Positions 10,448 through 21,680 of a stretch of 64,000 nucleotides of DNA are shown here, piece by piece. The DNA is from Benincasa hispida (lineage: Eukaryota; Streptophyta; Magnoliopsida; Cucurbitales; Cucurbitaceae), in the NCBI RefSeq assembly GCF_009727055.1, contig NC_052358.1, forward strand, positions 41,653,337-41,717,336, given 5' to 3'. The notes under the pieces are model-generated. The model was not told where the DNA came from. It was given only the letters and a program-made list of their open reading frames with translations, and did no database searches. The translations under genes and the position numbers were made by a program. Each line of letters opens with the position of its first letter. Position 1 is the first letter of the stretch.

Positions 10448-12580
10448 ACCTTATATATTAATCACTTTTCAAAACTTTTTTTTTCCCTTAAATGTCCAAT
10501 TTTTTTTTGGATACTTTCAAATATAAGATTTACTGATTTTTTTTTTTTTTTGGACAAAATAGCCCTTGAGGTGGCCGCCTAATGTTTACGTGCCTATTTA
10601 TTAGAAAAATCTTTTCCATATTTACGATGTCCCTTAATGCCGGAGAGAGAATTAATATTTATTATAGAATATTTATTAGTTGAGATTTTCTTTCTATTCG
10701 CAATTAATATGATTTTATTTTATATTTAATGTATTAAGCATTTTTTTATGGCACTGTGAGCTTGTTGGTTTCACAACAACTAATTTTTCTTTCTTCTAGT
10801 AGATTGATGGTTATTTTTAAATATACCTTAGAACATTGTGTTAGATGTTTAAAAATATTATAATCAATATATGAAATATACTAAGATTTGTTATAAAATG
10901 AAATATACTATAAAACATAAGTTGTTTGACACTACTCTATTTGTAAGTATATTTGAAATATACTCAGATAGATGGTTGTTCCTTCGAAAGTTTAGATATA
11001 ACCGTATATCTATATTATAATACATCGTTTAATTCAGATAGGTGATTAATATAATTAAGAAGTCCATTTAGACGTTTTTGTAAATAATGGAAAAGTTAGA
11101 TATAAATATAATATAGGGTCCTTAATAGGGTTTTATGTGTTGTTATCCCTTATTTTTACATTACTACAACCAACCAATAGGGTAAATATCAATTTATACC
11201 CCTAAATTTTGGATTGTATTAATTAAAATCTTAACTAATAGTTTAAACCATAAACTTCCGTAAACTGTATTACTCTTCTATATTTCGTTTGACCAATTTA
11301 TATATATTGTGAACTTATAAATTTGAGTTAATTAAACTGTTAAATTTTCATAAATTAGTCAATTTAGACCCTTCTTCATTACAATTTCATAAAAGTATAA
11401 TGTTTCCGTCATCTTTTCTTTTTGGGCTAGTTGCAAAATGGGCAAAATAAGTTGTTTATATTAGGCCCATAGCCCAAACCTTTTAGTTTTACAATAATAG
11501 CAAAAAAACAAGTCCAACCCAAAATGTAAAAAATGTATGAATACACTCATACATTCGATGCACCTCACACACTTGATAACCCTTGATAACACACACTTGA
11601 TACACTTACACACGATACGATACCCCTTATATATTAAGGATGTACACTTGAACATACAAAAGCAAAATCAAACCTTAAACATACAAGGGAATATCACTTA
11701 ATCATCACTTAATCACCAAACTATAACTAAGGAAATTGGGACTCAATTTGAGATGCTCAACAAAATCTTTAAAATATCAGCAATCTAAAGAACCCAAGCA
11801 TATAACCATTGAGCACAGAGTACTAATACATATTGCAGAACAAAAAATCAAGAAACTTTTTTATTATATAAGTGACTCCAAAATGAGATTTTTGCAATAA
11901 GTGCATCGTTCATCGCCGTTAATGTGAGAATAATTTGAAGGCAAACCCTAAGATATCAAAAAAAAAAAAAAAAAAAATTGAAGAGACGAGTATCACCGAA
12001 AATCAAGAAGAAAAAACTCAAAAAGATGAAGAACCTAGATTGATTGATGGAGAAAAATCTTGCAAGGAGATGAAGAAAAATGACAAAATTTCCTAATCAA
12101 CTCAATACAAGTAATATTTCCTAAAAAACTTAACACAATTACCTTTGAAAAATTATCCATACATTAGTTCTCAAACACGTGTAGACTTCTTCAATGTTGA
12201 TTTTACAAAATAGACGATTAGAGTAAATGCGTGGATGATTCTCAAAGAAAATCCTATCTAAGAGTCTAAATCGATTTATTTACGAATGTTTTAGGGTTTA
12301 CTTGATACAATTATAAGTTCCACACGAGATAATTTCGAATGAAACACAATAGAGGGAGTAAATTGACATAATTACAAAAAGTTTAGAGTTTAAATGGATA
12401 CAACGAGAGTATATGTTGATATTTTTCCAAATAAAAGAGTTGTGCAGAGACTAATGGAGATTGACATGAAGTAGGGTCTTTATAGAGACTATAATTTAAT
12501 AAGTTACAGAATATGGTGGGATTTAAGTATTAGAAGTAAGCATTGACATGGCCGGAATTAGCATTTATTGTTGGCATTAT

Positions 12581-12685
12581 TGACATTTGCATTACTTGTT
12601 AAGGGGAATTGACTTGGTGTTGGCATTGACATTTGCATTACTTGTTAAGGGGAATTGACTTGGTGTTGGCATTGACATTAGCTGT
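12581..12685. repeat. 46-base tandem repeat, two full copies
   Basis: Units start at 12581 and 12627 and are essentially identical, with a third partial unit from 12673. The surrounding 12540-12840 is a looser field of 'gcattgacatt' and 'ttggcatt' words, from which the recent duplication arose. Confidence 0.8.
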
Positions 12686-13278
12686 TGGAATTTGCATTAG
12701 CATTGACATTCGTTAGAACTTGGACTTGGTGTTAGGGGTTGATATTGACATTAGTAGTGTGGAATTAGCATTTGCATTGGTTGGAATTAGTATTAGCATC
12801 AACATAGGTGTCGCACTAACATTAACATTATTTGTGAATTTGAGAAGGGATGTTACTTTTTATACTACTTTAAACTATGCCATTGTGAATTAAATTTGTT
12901 TTAAGTATAGTTTCAACCGACATAAAATTTGTTCTATCAATTTCAAAGCACATATTTGATCTACAGAAAAGAATTAGATTGGTTGTGTACATATTCGAAT
13001 TATAGTACAATTTTTTTTATTAGTATAAATAAATAATAGGTTTTTTCTTTTAAGTACAATAACATGGGTGGTAGGAAAATTCGTATACCAAAGAAACAAT
13101 ATAACTAAAATATTCATGCAAATAAAATATAATAAAACTTCATAATAGAAACAATAGAAAAATATAACTAAAGTATTCAATCTCCATAACTTTTAAAAAT
13201 TAAAATTAATATATATATCAACAACATACATAGAGTTCAACTTGTTTTAAAGAAATCAGTGTACCAGAAAAATTCCAC

Positions 13279-13286
13279 TATATATA
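13279..13286 (+). promoter_or_regulatory. TATA box of the lectin gene
   Basis: TATATATA lies 78 bases upstream of the preferred ATG at 13357. Transcription would then start near 13310, so the in-frame ATG at 13309 would be at or before the cap site, which favours 13357 as the start codon. Confidence 0.55.
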
Positions 13287-13356
13287 GGCAAGGGAAAGGC
13301 ACTTTAAAATGTCTCAAAACACATTCCCATATATTTCCATTTCATCCAACCTCCAT

Positions 13357-14343
13357 ATGGCTACTTCCTTGTATCCATTGCCAAATCTTGGTCGTCTTCT
13401 TCTTTTTTTATTCCATTTTTCCCTCTCGGTTAACTCCATTTCTTTCAAACTATATCATTCAATGTCCGACATTGAAAACTTCATCCTTTACCGTGAAGGC
13501 ATAGTTCATTCTCCAGAAGATATTCCACTCAACAACAATCCCGATTCCAACATTTTTGCTGTTTACCAAGCCATTTACAAGTATCCTATCCCAATTTGGG
13601 ACTCAACAACAACACCAAAACTCACAAGTTTCTCAACCCATTTCACCTTCCAATTTGATTCCCTTCATGCAAAAACATATGGTGGTGGCTTTGCATTTTT
13701 CTTAGCCCCAATTGGTTGGCCAATCCCTCCAAATTCAGGCTCTGGCTTTCTTGGTCTTTACAAGGCTAATACTCAATCCCCTCCAATTGTTCATATTCAG
13801 TTCCAAATTGGCTTAAATGCTGCTTATCCCCCATATGAACATGTGGGTATTAATATTAACTCTCTTTCTTCTTCTAATTCTACTCCTTGGGATGCTACTT
13901 TACATAGTGGAGATTTTGCTGATGTTTGGATTTCTTATAATTCTAAAACCAAAGATTTGAGTGTGTCATGGGAATATCAAAGTACAGCTTCATCACTTGA
14001 AAATAGTTTCTTGAGTTATAAGGTTGATTTAAGTGAAGCTCTTCCTCCAAGGGTTATGCTTGGATTTACAGCTACTACTGGCCTTTATTCATTGAAACCT
14101 TTGATTTCTTTTTGGGAATTTGATACTACTTTGAGTATACAGAAAACAAATAAGAGAATTAGTGATGGGAGCAGGAGGAATAAAGTTAATGTAATTGTTG
14201 TTGCTGTTGCTGTTCCTGTTGGAGTTGTTCTGATTAGTTTGGGATTATTTGGACTTGGGAGATGGATGGTGAAGAAATTAGGGAAGCCAAAAAGTATTGA
14301 GAATGGAGGTGAAGGTGCCATAGCTGTTGGAACAACAAGTTGA
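13357..14343 (+). CDS. L-type lectin receptor-like protein without kinase domain
   Basis: Single-exon frame of 328 residues from the ATG at 13357. Residues 1 to ~28 form a signal peptide (hydrophobic LLLFLFHFSLSV). A legume-lectin domain follows (~29-265) with FSTHFTFQF, GGGFAFFLAP, GFLGLY, EHVGININS, ADVWISYN and a closing ISFWEFD. A transmembrane helix (VIVVAVAVPVGVVLISLG) leads to a short basic tail ending GAIAVGTTS. Lectin receptor kinases continue with a kinase of about 300 residues; here a stop follows the tail and I see no kinase sequence in the next kilobase. Where the family has VEFD (metal-binding Glu and Asp) this protein reads IQFQ, so calcium-dependent sugar binding is doubtful. 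Likely a plasma-membrane surface protein, either a degenerate kinase gene or a functional receptor-like protein. An upstream in-frame ATG at 13309 would add 16 residues. Confidence 0.85.
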   Translation: MATSLYPLPNLGRLLLFLFHFSLSVNSISFKLYHSMSDIENFILYREGIVHSPEDIPLNNNPDSNIFAVYQAIYKYPIPIWDSTTTPKLTSFSTHFTFQFDSLHAKTYGGGFAFFLAPIGWPIPPNSGSGFLGLYKANTQSPPIVHIQFQIGLNAAYPPYEHVGININSLSSSNSTPWDATLHSGDFADVWISYNSKTKDLSVSWEYQSTASSLENSFLSYKVDLSEALPPRVMLGFTATTGLYSLKPLISFWEFDTTLSIQKTNKRISDGSRRNKVNVIVVAVAVPVGVVLISLGLFGLGRWMVKKLGKPKSIENGGEGAIAVGTTS

Positions 14344-15057
14344 ATTGATTAAGGATCTGTTTGATAACAATTTCATTTATTGCTTCTTGTTTTCCTTTTT
14401 TAGTTTTTTTTAAGAACTAGAAAATAGGAATATATTTGCTAGTTATTCTCATTGATTGTTTCATGATAAAATTGAAATAGAAATAATTGAAGAAAACAAA
14501 ATTATTTGAATGGTGGACTTTTTCTTTCGAGAGAGAATAAAGTATGGACAATAATACTCAATCTTCTATTGATTTCTTTCTCAACATTGTCTTGGAAAAG
14601 ATTACACTACCACTATATATAGTCTCACAAAGTGTCTCTCTGAATTCTTTCAATAAACCACTAATAAAAACAAATGAAAGAGATTACAATAATTAAGACA
14701 GAATTTCAAAAGTTGTAGTAATTCTTGACCCTTCATTACTCAAACTGTCATAACTTTCCATAGAAAACATCACGACTTGAGACTTGAACCATCAGAAAGT
14801 GGAGCATCAAAATCCATAGGTTACATATTTAATTTGGATATCGTTTGACCTTCCAAATGCTTGCTAAAAACCGCCCAAATACCTGACAATTTGAGTTTAA
14901 TGCTCAACAATAAAAACTTATTTGATTATTGTTTCTCATTTCTTGTATTTTTTTTTCTTAATTTTCCCTTGTTTTATAGTTTAAATATAATTTAGTTAAT
15001 AATAATAAAAAAATACATTTATAACACATGCATTAATTTTTTTTAAGTACAATAACT
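14344..15057. other. 3' flank of the lectin gene, no gene seen
   Basis: A 'gtttgataacaatttca' word at 14360 recalls the end of the MITE at 10178 but has no clear partner. No kinase-like codons are visible in any frame, so a kinase exon is not hidden immediately downstream. Confidence 0.5.
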
Positions 15058-15130
15058 GCGACGATGAGGATTGAACCCTTGACTTCTAAGAAGGAAGACT
15101 GTGCCAAATTACCATTGAGCTAAGCTCACA
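15058..15130 (-). other. tRNA-like (SINE-head-like) sequence
   Basis: On the minus strand, TAGCTCAATGG at 15122-15112 fits an RNA polymerase III A box and GGTTCAATCC at 15077-15068 fits a B box, 34 bases apart as in tRNA genes. I could not form a full cloverleaf with a clean acceptor stem. The sequence runs on into an A-rich stretch at lower coordinates, so a tRNA-derived repeat is more likely than a working tRNA gene. Confidence 0.45.
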
Positions 15131-15138
15131 AGCTCATA

Positions 15139-15350
15139 GTATGTTTAGAAGTTATTCTAAAATGATTAAAAATTACTTTTTTCATTTTAAAAAACAACTC
15201 CAAAGATGCTTTTAATCATTCAAAATCAATTTTAACAGTATAAAATTAAAAGTATATAAAAGAATAAAATTAAACAGTAAATTGATTTTAAGTGATTAAT
15301 GATGTCTTTCGGAGTGATTTTAACCATTTCGAAATCACTCTCAAACATAC
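15139..15350. mobile_element. MITE with GTATGTTT ends (212 bases)
   Basis: The left end 'gtatgtttagaagttatt' and the reverse complement of the right end 'gtatgtttgagagtgatt' form an inverted repeat of about 33 bases at roughly 80%. The interior is A+T-rich with no coding. No convincing TSD. It directly abuts the tRNA-like stretch. Confidence 0.65.
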
Positions 15351-15398
15351 ACTTGATACAATTATCAAAGTTTTATATAAATTAAATACTCTAGCAAG

Positions 15399-16095
15399 CT
15401 GATTGCACCTCAATTAGATTCGATACACACTATATACAATAAGAATGTTTAAACTAGAAAAATAAGCCAGGTGGCATAATAAGGCTTATGAATTGAAATA
15501 ACTAAGAACCTCAAGATATTGTGAAGTCGTCAATAGGTAGTTGAAGCACTCTTCTAATAAGCGTTGTCCCGAAGACAATTATTCACTCTGCATGGGTTGC
15601 AAGCAAACTATAGTGATCGCCTCAACATAATACAATGGCTAGTATTATAACCTTGTACTACTTGGATCTAGTAGAATTCTTGGATACTTACTCTCAACTC
15701 AATTCAAGATCAAAAGAAAGAAAGAAATGAGAGAACTCTTCAATTTGGAATGAGGTGCTATAAATGAAGAAATAAGTTGCTAGCTATTTATAGGCTAGCA
15801 ACTTAGTAACTCTTAAATAAAATCAAATAAATACAACAAATTGAAACATTTGTGAAATTTAACTCAATTGAGTTGTTACTTGACCAAAATAAAATATAAT
15901 TAATTCAAATTGAAGAAACTACAAATTTAACTTTCATATATGTTATATTTGTACATAAAACATCATCTAATTTTAAAGTTTCAATCCAATTTTAAAGTTT
16001 CTAATCATGAATTTCATATACATAATTAAATCCATTTTTTTGTTTCAATATTCACAATATTTTACTTTATATCATTACATTATAAATATCCAACA
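15399..16095 (-). repeat. 3' LTR of a Copia element (element E)
   Basis: The right limit is firm: on the minus strand a purine tract (CATGGGGGAT, around 16096-16108) is followed by TGTTGGATATTTATAATG, the classic polypurine tract/LTR start. The left limit near 15399 (a TG in plus orientation) is a guess. The LTR belongs to the element whose RNase H relic lies at 18130-18837. Confidence 0.55.
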
Positions 16096-16239
16096 ATCCC
16101 CCATGTGAAGAAAGTGAAAGCAAATCAAACAAAAATCGTTAAGAGCAACATACCAGGTCATGCATTAAGAGAGGTGTCTTATAGACTTAAACCATCCTTA
16201 GTGAATATCTGAAACATGCAATGAATTTAGTCTTTAGAG

Positions 16240-17650
16240 GTTTTTTTGCACACTTTTTACTTAAAAAAAGGGTTATTGCATGTGTTTTCTCCTAAATTTA
16301 GTCTTAATTAGCTAAAATGAGCTTAAGAAGGTTTGAATGAGTTTAAAAGATGTTATTTATTGATTTAGAGGTGATTTTGTGAATTTTGGCAGGTGATTTT
16401 TGTCAAATTGAAGATTTTTGTCTAATGCAACTGCATCGCCATATTCACTGCGACCGCATCAGTGAGCCCTAATTTTTTAGAATTTAACTCAGTCAAATAT
16501 TGTTGCAATTTTCACATTCCAAGCGATTTTCCAACCCCTGATTTCACCTGGTAAATCTTCAGAGCATGGATTTCGGCCCTCCACAACTGATTCGGGACCT
16601 ATAAAAGAAGGAGAAGCCCTTCATTTCTTCAAACAACTCCCCATCTCCTAATCCATCACGATTTCTCCATAGTTTTTGTCATTTGTCAGTTCCCTTGGAA
16701 ATTTTCTCAACTTATCAAGTCAGTAGCCTCAAGAATGAAAATTTCTCTGAGGCGTAACTATTTCAGGTCATCTCATCTCGTTAAAGCATGTGATGAGAAA
16801 CGATTTTTCCTTTAAAAAGAGAATCAACCTAGGGAAAGACTAGAAATTTGAGGACTTGTCTCAAGATCCCTTGAGTTGTAATTTCTAGCATTTTTCATTC
16901 ATTCATTTCTTGTAGTTCTTTTATTTTCTTTTCACCAATCGAACCCTATATTGTAGCTATGATTTATGATTCAATAAAGTCTATTATTTCATCATTCATC
17001 ATGAGCTAAATCTTCCTATGGATTCAACAATGTGGATGCCCTGGGGCTATTATGGCTTGAGTTGCACTTCATACCACTTTGTTTTACGCATTCTCTTTAT
17101 TGAATTTAAAGATAAAATCGGTAAGTTAAACTGGTCACTTAATTTAACGATCTAGTGGAGATCTAATATTGAGAGAGTTAGGTTATAAACGGATGTCGCA
17201 AAGGGATATGGGACTTCAAGCCTAGATATAAGACTGTCACGTCGCCTTAGAAATAAGAGGCACCATAGGATAAAGAAACTAAGCTTGAACTAATCTAAGA
17301 TTCAACTAACGATGGAAACATTAGGAATTAGCTGCTTAGACCTCCTAAAGAAACTTGACATAAGATCAAATAGGAGTAGATTTTTGTTCATGTGTAACTC
17401 ACTTTCTTGGTATGATGTGGCCTCATCACTTAGAGCATAGCACCCGAAAGGTTGAAATATTGTTTGCCCTGCTCAATCATCATTGTGTACTATTTTTAAG
17501 CTTTTCCTTCACCTGGTACAATATGAACTTTTCATTGGTTACCTTGGTTTCATTGATCCATAGTCATAATCAATTTAAGAATTGACGTAGTCCTGTGGGA
17601 TTCACACTTGGAATACTTTATGTTTATTACTTTACCAATAGTGCATGCTT
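16240..17650 (+). repeat. Probable Gypsy-type LTR inserted in the 3' region of element E
   Basis: About 1.4 kb separates the polypurine tract of element E from its coding relic. It has LTR-like order in plus orientation: a 5' part, a TATA-like 'ataaaagaagg' near 16602, a T-rich leader, an 'aataaag' signal near 16973, and close to the end 'tcctgtgggattcacact', the wording typical of the 3' end of many plant Gypsy LTRs. No gag or pol, so a solo LTR is likely. I could not fix the ends or a TSD. Confidence 0.45.
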
Positions 17651-18837
17651 GAACTGAGACATCATCTATCCAAAACTTTTTGCCACTCGTACTTCTGGTT
17701 GATCAATATCCATTGAATTTATCAGAGAAACAATAAGACCAAACTCTATAACTGTCCTTTTGATTGGTGAATTGAGATAAATACCGCACACAACTCATCT
17801 TGTATCTTTGAGTAATATACTATTGGGTCCATTTTCATCTTGGACAAAATCCTGAATTCATGAGAGCTTTTGAGAACATAATTCATTTAAAAAGTTCTCA
17901 TAGAAGCGACCCCACTTCTACTTCACACAGGTAATATTGATTAAGAGTATTCTCTCATTACTTGTCTTGTAAAGCAAGATATCAATATGACCTTAACATC
18001 AACAGATCACACTCTACAACATCATAGAATTGGAGAGAAACTATAAGTTTTTTAGCGTGTCAACTATGATTTATTCAACTAGTTTGCCTATTGAACCTAG
18101 ATCTTGGGATCTCAAGTCAACTAGGTTAGTTTACCACCAAATAACTCATTTCATAGGCATTAGCTCAATTTTCCTCGATGTATATTTGTGACTTGCTCTC
18201 TTTATAATCCTTTTGTTAAAAGAATTGCAATATTTTATTTTAACTTCACATGATCAATGGTCATTATTCCATTAGAGAGTGATTACTTTATCAAATTATG
18301 CATGCATCTAGTATGTCGTGACTTGCCACTATAAATATTATTCTTAGCTCTCATTAAAGTTGCTAAATTGTACAATAAATACATGTTGCACTTTTAGGCT
18401 TTGGCCACAATTGAAGCCATTATGCTTCTTCTCCTACTTTATCAAGAGCTATAAACTTTTATTCCATAGTAAAACGTGTTATACATGTCTGTTTGAAGTT
18501 TTCCATGATATAGATACTCCACTAAGGTAGAAATATACCCACAGGTTGATTTAGTCTCATGCTATCAGAGATCAATTAGCATCACTAAATCCTTCTAGTA
18601 CATGTGCTATACCTTGTATAATGTAATCCATAGTCTAGAATGTACTTCAAATACCTTAAAACTTTGACTAAAACATTCCAATGACTATGCCTAGGATTTT
18701 TTGATGTATTTTGCAAACCTCCTATTGAATAGACAATATTAAGTCTTGTATAATTTATTGTGTAAATTAAGCTACCAGTAACTCTAGAGTATTCTAGAGA
18801 ACACCCACATTCATCATTATTTTTATTCAACTTACAA
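17651..18837 (-). pseudogene. Copia RT/RNase H relic and 3' region (element E)
   Basis: Minus strand, 18830-18585: EYSRVTGSLIY, NYTRLNIVYSIG and LKYILDYGLHYT, the C-terminal end of a Copia reverse transcriptase. From there to about 18190 a stop-ridden RNase H relic has VSISWKTSNRH, then GKSRHTRCMHNLI and AILLTKGL (the family's usual ending). 17651-18190 is 3' non-coding. At 18838 it joins abruptly to a different Copia (element A); both are cut inside coding sequence, so the junction looks like illegitimate recombination or deletion rather than simple insertion. Confidence 0.75.
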
Positions 18838-19940
18838 TTTCGATCGTTAGGAGAAATTTAAGTCGTTTGTTTTGCATTATGACAGTTTTAAACATCTCTA
18901 TGTTATGGAGGGAATTTGTTGTTAACGGCCTTATTACATACAAATTATTTTTCAATTTAGCTGAACATATTTCACCACCATCTTTCATAAGAGACACTTT
19001 GTTAACTGAAAAGTTCAGGGTGCATTTACATTCAAGCCACAAATTTACAAAAATCAAGTTCTGGTTTAATCGGGAACAATGTATACATCATTCAAAATGA
19101 TAAACCTATTTTGTAAAGTCAACTGGAGGCCTCACACTGCCACAACTGAGGCGACGTGTCCGGTGCCAACTCGCATCGTCATGTCACTAGCCTCAAGCTG
19201 CCGCCAGGATCTAATCCCCTGAAATGAAGAACAAATATGGTTAGTGGCCCCAAAGTCTATAATCCAGGTAGAATCATCATTCTCTACTAAACAAGTCTTC
19301 AAAACCAGTAAATCATATTTACCTTGTTTGGCTTTCTTCTTGTCCTTTAAATAACGTGGGCAATTTCACTTCTAGTGCCCATCTTGGTTGCAGTGGAAAT
19401 AATTTTCCTTGTCAATTGGTGCTGGTCACCTACCCCACGGAGCGGCAGATTATGGGTTAGTAGGTGCCTTCCCCTTCCCTTTACTACCCTTCTTCTTCTT
19501 CCACTTGCTGGTATTGGAAGAAGAAGGTGCAAACTTAGTTCCTGAGGTCGAATCTTTATGGAACTTTCTAGATGATGAAGGAACATTTGTCTCACCAACC
19601 TTCTTTTCCTTGCTTTTCAGCAAGGATTGGAATGTTTACAACTTTCTTCAACGAGTTGTTCGAACATTCCCTTCAGGGACTCCATGATTTCACATGTAGT
19701 GACTATGGGCTCATGCTTCTTGGCCAAGACGTCGTTCAGGCTGGCCAAGATATATGCTCGGGCCTTCTCGTTCACCCATGTTCATTTCTCGTAAGCCTCT
19801 CGAACATTTCGAGCAACGTTTTGAGGTGGAATAGGAGGACACTCTTCCATAAGGATGAAGCAGAAGTCATCGATGATTAGTATTGTGTTTATCGTGTTTT
19901 TCCAACTACGTAGTTATCGAGCTAAAGTAGCGGTTGCCAT
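18838..19940 (-). pseudogene. Copia gag-protease relic (element A)
   Basis: Gag starts at the ATG 19940-19938 and reads IDDFCFILMEECPP, ARAYILASLNDVLAKKHEP and IMESLKGMFEQLVEE in pieces with stops. A zinc knuckle follows near 19400-19340 (CNQDGH then CP, His/Cys pattern partly lost). The protease site near 19270 reads IIDFGATNH where active Copia proteases have DSGATNH, so Ser is replaced by Phe. Next come MTMRVGTGHV and a pre-integrase segment (SLMKDGGEICSAKLKNNLYVI at 19057-18840). Coding stops at the point equivalent to KISPN, where element E begins. Its 5' LTR and primer-binding site lie upstream on this strand. Confidence 0.8.
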
Positions 19941-21665
19941 TTTTAAAAGTTGCTGAAAACAAGAACAAACGTAATGAGTCTACTTGCATTACCACTTTTA
20001 ACACCACTTTTAGGTTTTAGCAAAAATAGTTCTATTGTACCCTAAGTGACATCTATTTTGCAATGATGCCCCAACAAGGCAGGGCAAAAGTCACCGGTGG
20101 GGTGATCAACTACCCTTTCACTGGGATGAGACATCCTCAACCATTAGACATAAACAACTTCTTATAATTACTCTAACAGTCACCAGTTCGGTCTAGAATT
20201 TGTTAACAACCTTAACAATTCCGCGTAAGTATAACCCCTTATTTTAGGCCCTAGAGTCCCACCCTAATGCGCCTACTGTAGAGAAAAAGCAGATTAGGAC
20301 AAGAGAATAAAGCAACTCTATCCTTTTCAGGAGATTAGATAAAGAGTTGTGCAAATACAACCATCCTTTAGAGGGATACTCTCAGGGTGCCTCGAGGTGA
20401 TGCACGAAAACGTTATCCAACCTAATGAGATAGACCGTGCGATATGTTGTCATACGTCTCTCTCTCATTTACTATAAACATTCTCTCCATTCACCTTGGT
20501 ATTAACCTACCCAAACATCATTCTTTAAGGGGACACTGCCAGGGTGCCTCGAGGCCAAGAAGAGATCTCATGATGTGAACTTTTAAGGAGAAACATGTAG
20601 AGGTTTAAGTGAAGTATCAATACCCCAAGTACCTCCCACTGAATGTTCTACCTAGGGGTTCATTAACTTAGTCAATCCGACTACTGATTTTAACTAAGTG
20701 GGTGTTTAATTTGCTAAAAAATAACACTTTCTTTTGATAATTAAACAAGTTTGAATCAAGTCTTATTAAACACTTTAACAGACTATCATCAAAGTTACAT
20801 GCATGCAACAAATCTATCTATTCATCTTTCCAGATAGGTTCCCAGATAGGGGTATTCCATTTCCGTCAGCTTAAATACCCCAGCCTAGCCAGAACCCATC
20901 TTAGAAAAAAGATCTCTTATAGATAGATTTAGTACATATTTAATCTTTTATTAGTCAATTTAATCCTAATAAACCAAATTAAAATATTAAACCTAGGTTT
21001 CTAATCTCATTAGAACTGTGACCTTAGGTCCATCTCAATCAAATTTTAAAACTCTTTTAAAACATGATTAAAGCCTAAGAGTGCATGCACGTCTTTCTTA
21101 TTGATTTTAGTTCTAATTTCATTAATTATAACTCTTTTAAAAAAATGAAACAACTAAAAACAACCACATTGCTAAGCTAGACTAGGTATTTATAACTTTT
21201 ATAAGTTAACCTAAGTGTCATACTTCATGCAATGTTCATGCATTACTATATATATAACTCTTACGTAACTTGTAATGAACTAAGTATACATGCTCTCATA
21301 CACCTTTATACTATAACACTTATAATATAAAGATGATGCATGACTATGCTTAAATGCATGCATATATTTTATCTCTTATATTATATGATGCATGAGCATG
21401 CTTTAAATACATGCACATATTATACAAGGCACTCGATCCATGGGGGGTTTTAAAACTACATGACATATTTTATGTATTTTTAATTAAATGCATAACCCTT
21501 ATACTATAACACTTATAATGTACTTGTGATGTATGTATAATTATATGCTTTAATGAACGTACCTGTGATGTATGTTTAATTAAATGCATTGTAGAAACAT
21601 AAAACCCACCAAGACTATAAATGTAATTCAATACATCAATGGAATTTGGAATATAAGAATAACCT
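19941..21665 (-). other. Long 5' untranslated region of Copia element A
   Basis: About 1.7 kb between the primer-binding site and gag, with no coding. It contains 'gatactctcagggtgcctcgagg' and a similar 'gacactgccagggtgcctcgagg' 170 bases later. It is related in layout to the 5' region of element B at 53956-54660. The A+T-rich part at 21200-21560 holds repeated 'gatgcatga' and 'tataacacttataat' words. Confidence 0.55.
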
Positions 21666-21678
21666 GACTCTGATACCA
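21666..21678 (-). other. Primer-binding site of element A (initiator Met tRNA type)
   Basis: The minus strand reads TGGTATCAGAGTC two bases beyond the end of the LTR. This is the sequence expected for priming by initiator-methionine tRNA, the usual Copia primer. It fixes element A as minus-oriented with its 5' LTR at 21681-23672. Confidence 0.85.
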
Positions 21679-21680
21679 AT

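Larger units (their letters stand above)
9643..13270. other. Intergenic with MITE relics and small repeats
   Basis: No supported gene over about 3.6 kb. It holds the MITE-like element at 10178-10447, a weak inverted-repeat pair (about 11181-11206 against 12403-12428, both reading like 'ggtaaatatcaatttata'), and a 46-base tandem repeat near 12581. The minus-strand frame at 11461-11655 is a product of 'cacttgatac' simple repeats. The last few hundred bases are the promoter side of the lectin gene. Confidence 0.55.

Noticed and set aside
11461..11655. 64-residue minus frame rich in Cys and Ile
   Set aside because: The composition comes from 'cacttgatac' simple repeats; not a gene.
11181..12428. 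1.25 kb element between weak inverted repeats
   Set aside because: The ends are only loosely similar and the interior is unremarkable; not listed as its own element.
15058..15130. Functional tRNA gene
   Set aside because: A and B boxes are present but I could not form an acceptor stem or a convincing anticodon arm.
19409..19880. Plus frames of 92 and 102 residues
   Set aside because: Antisense shadows of the Copia gag relic.
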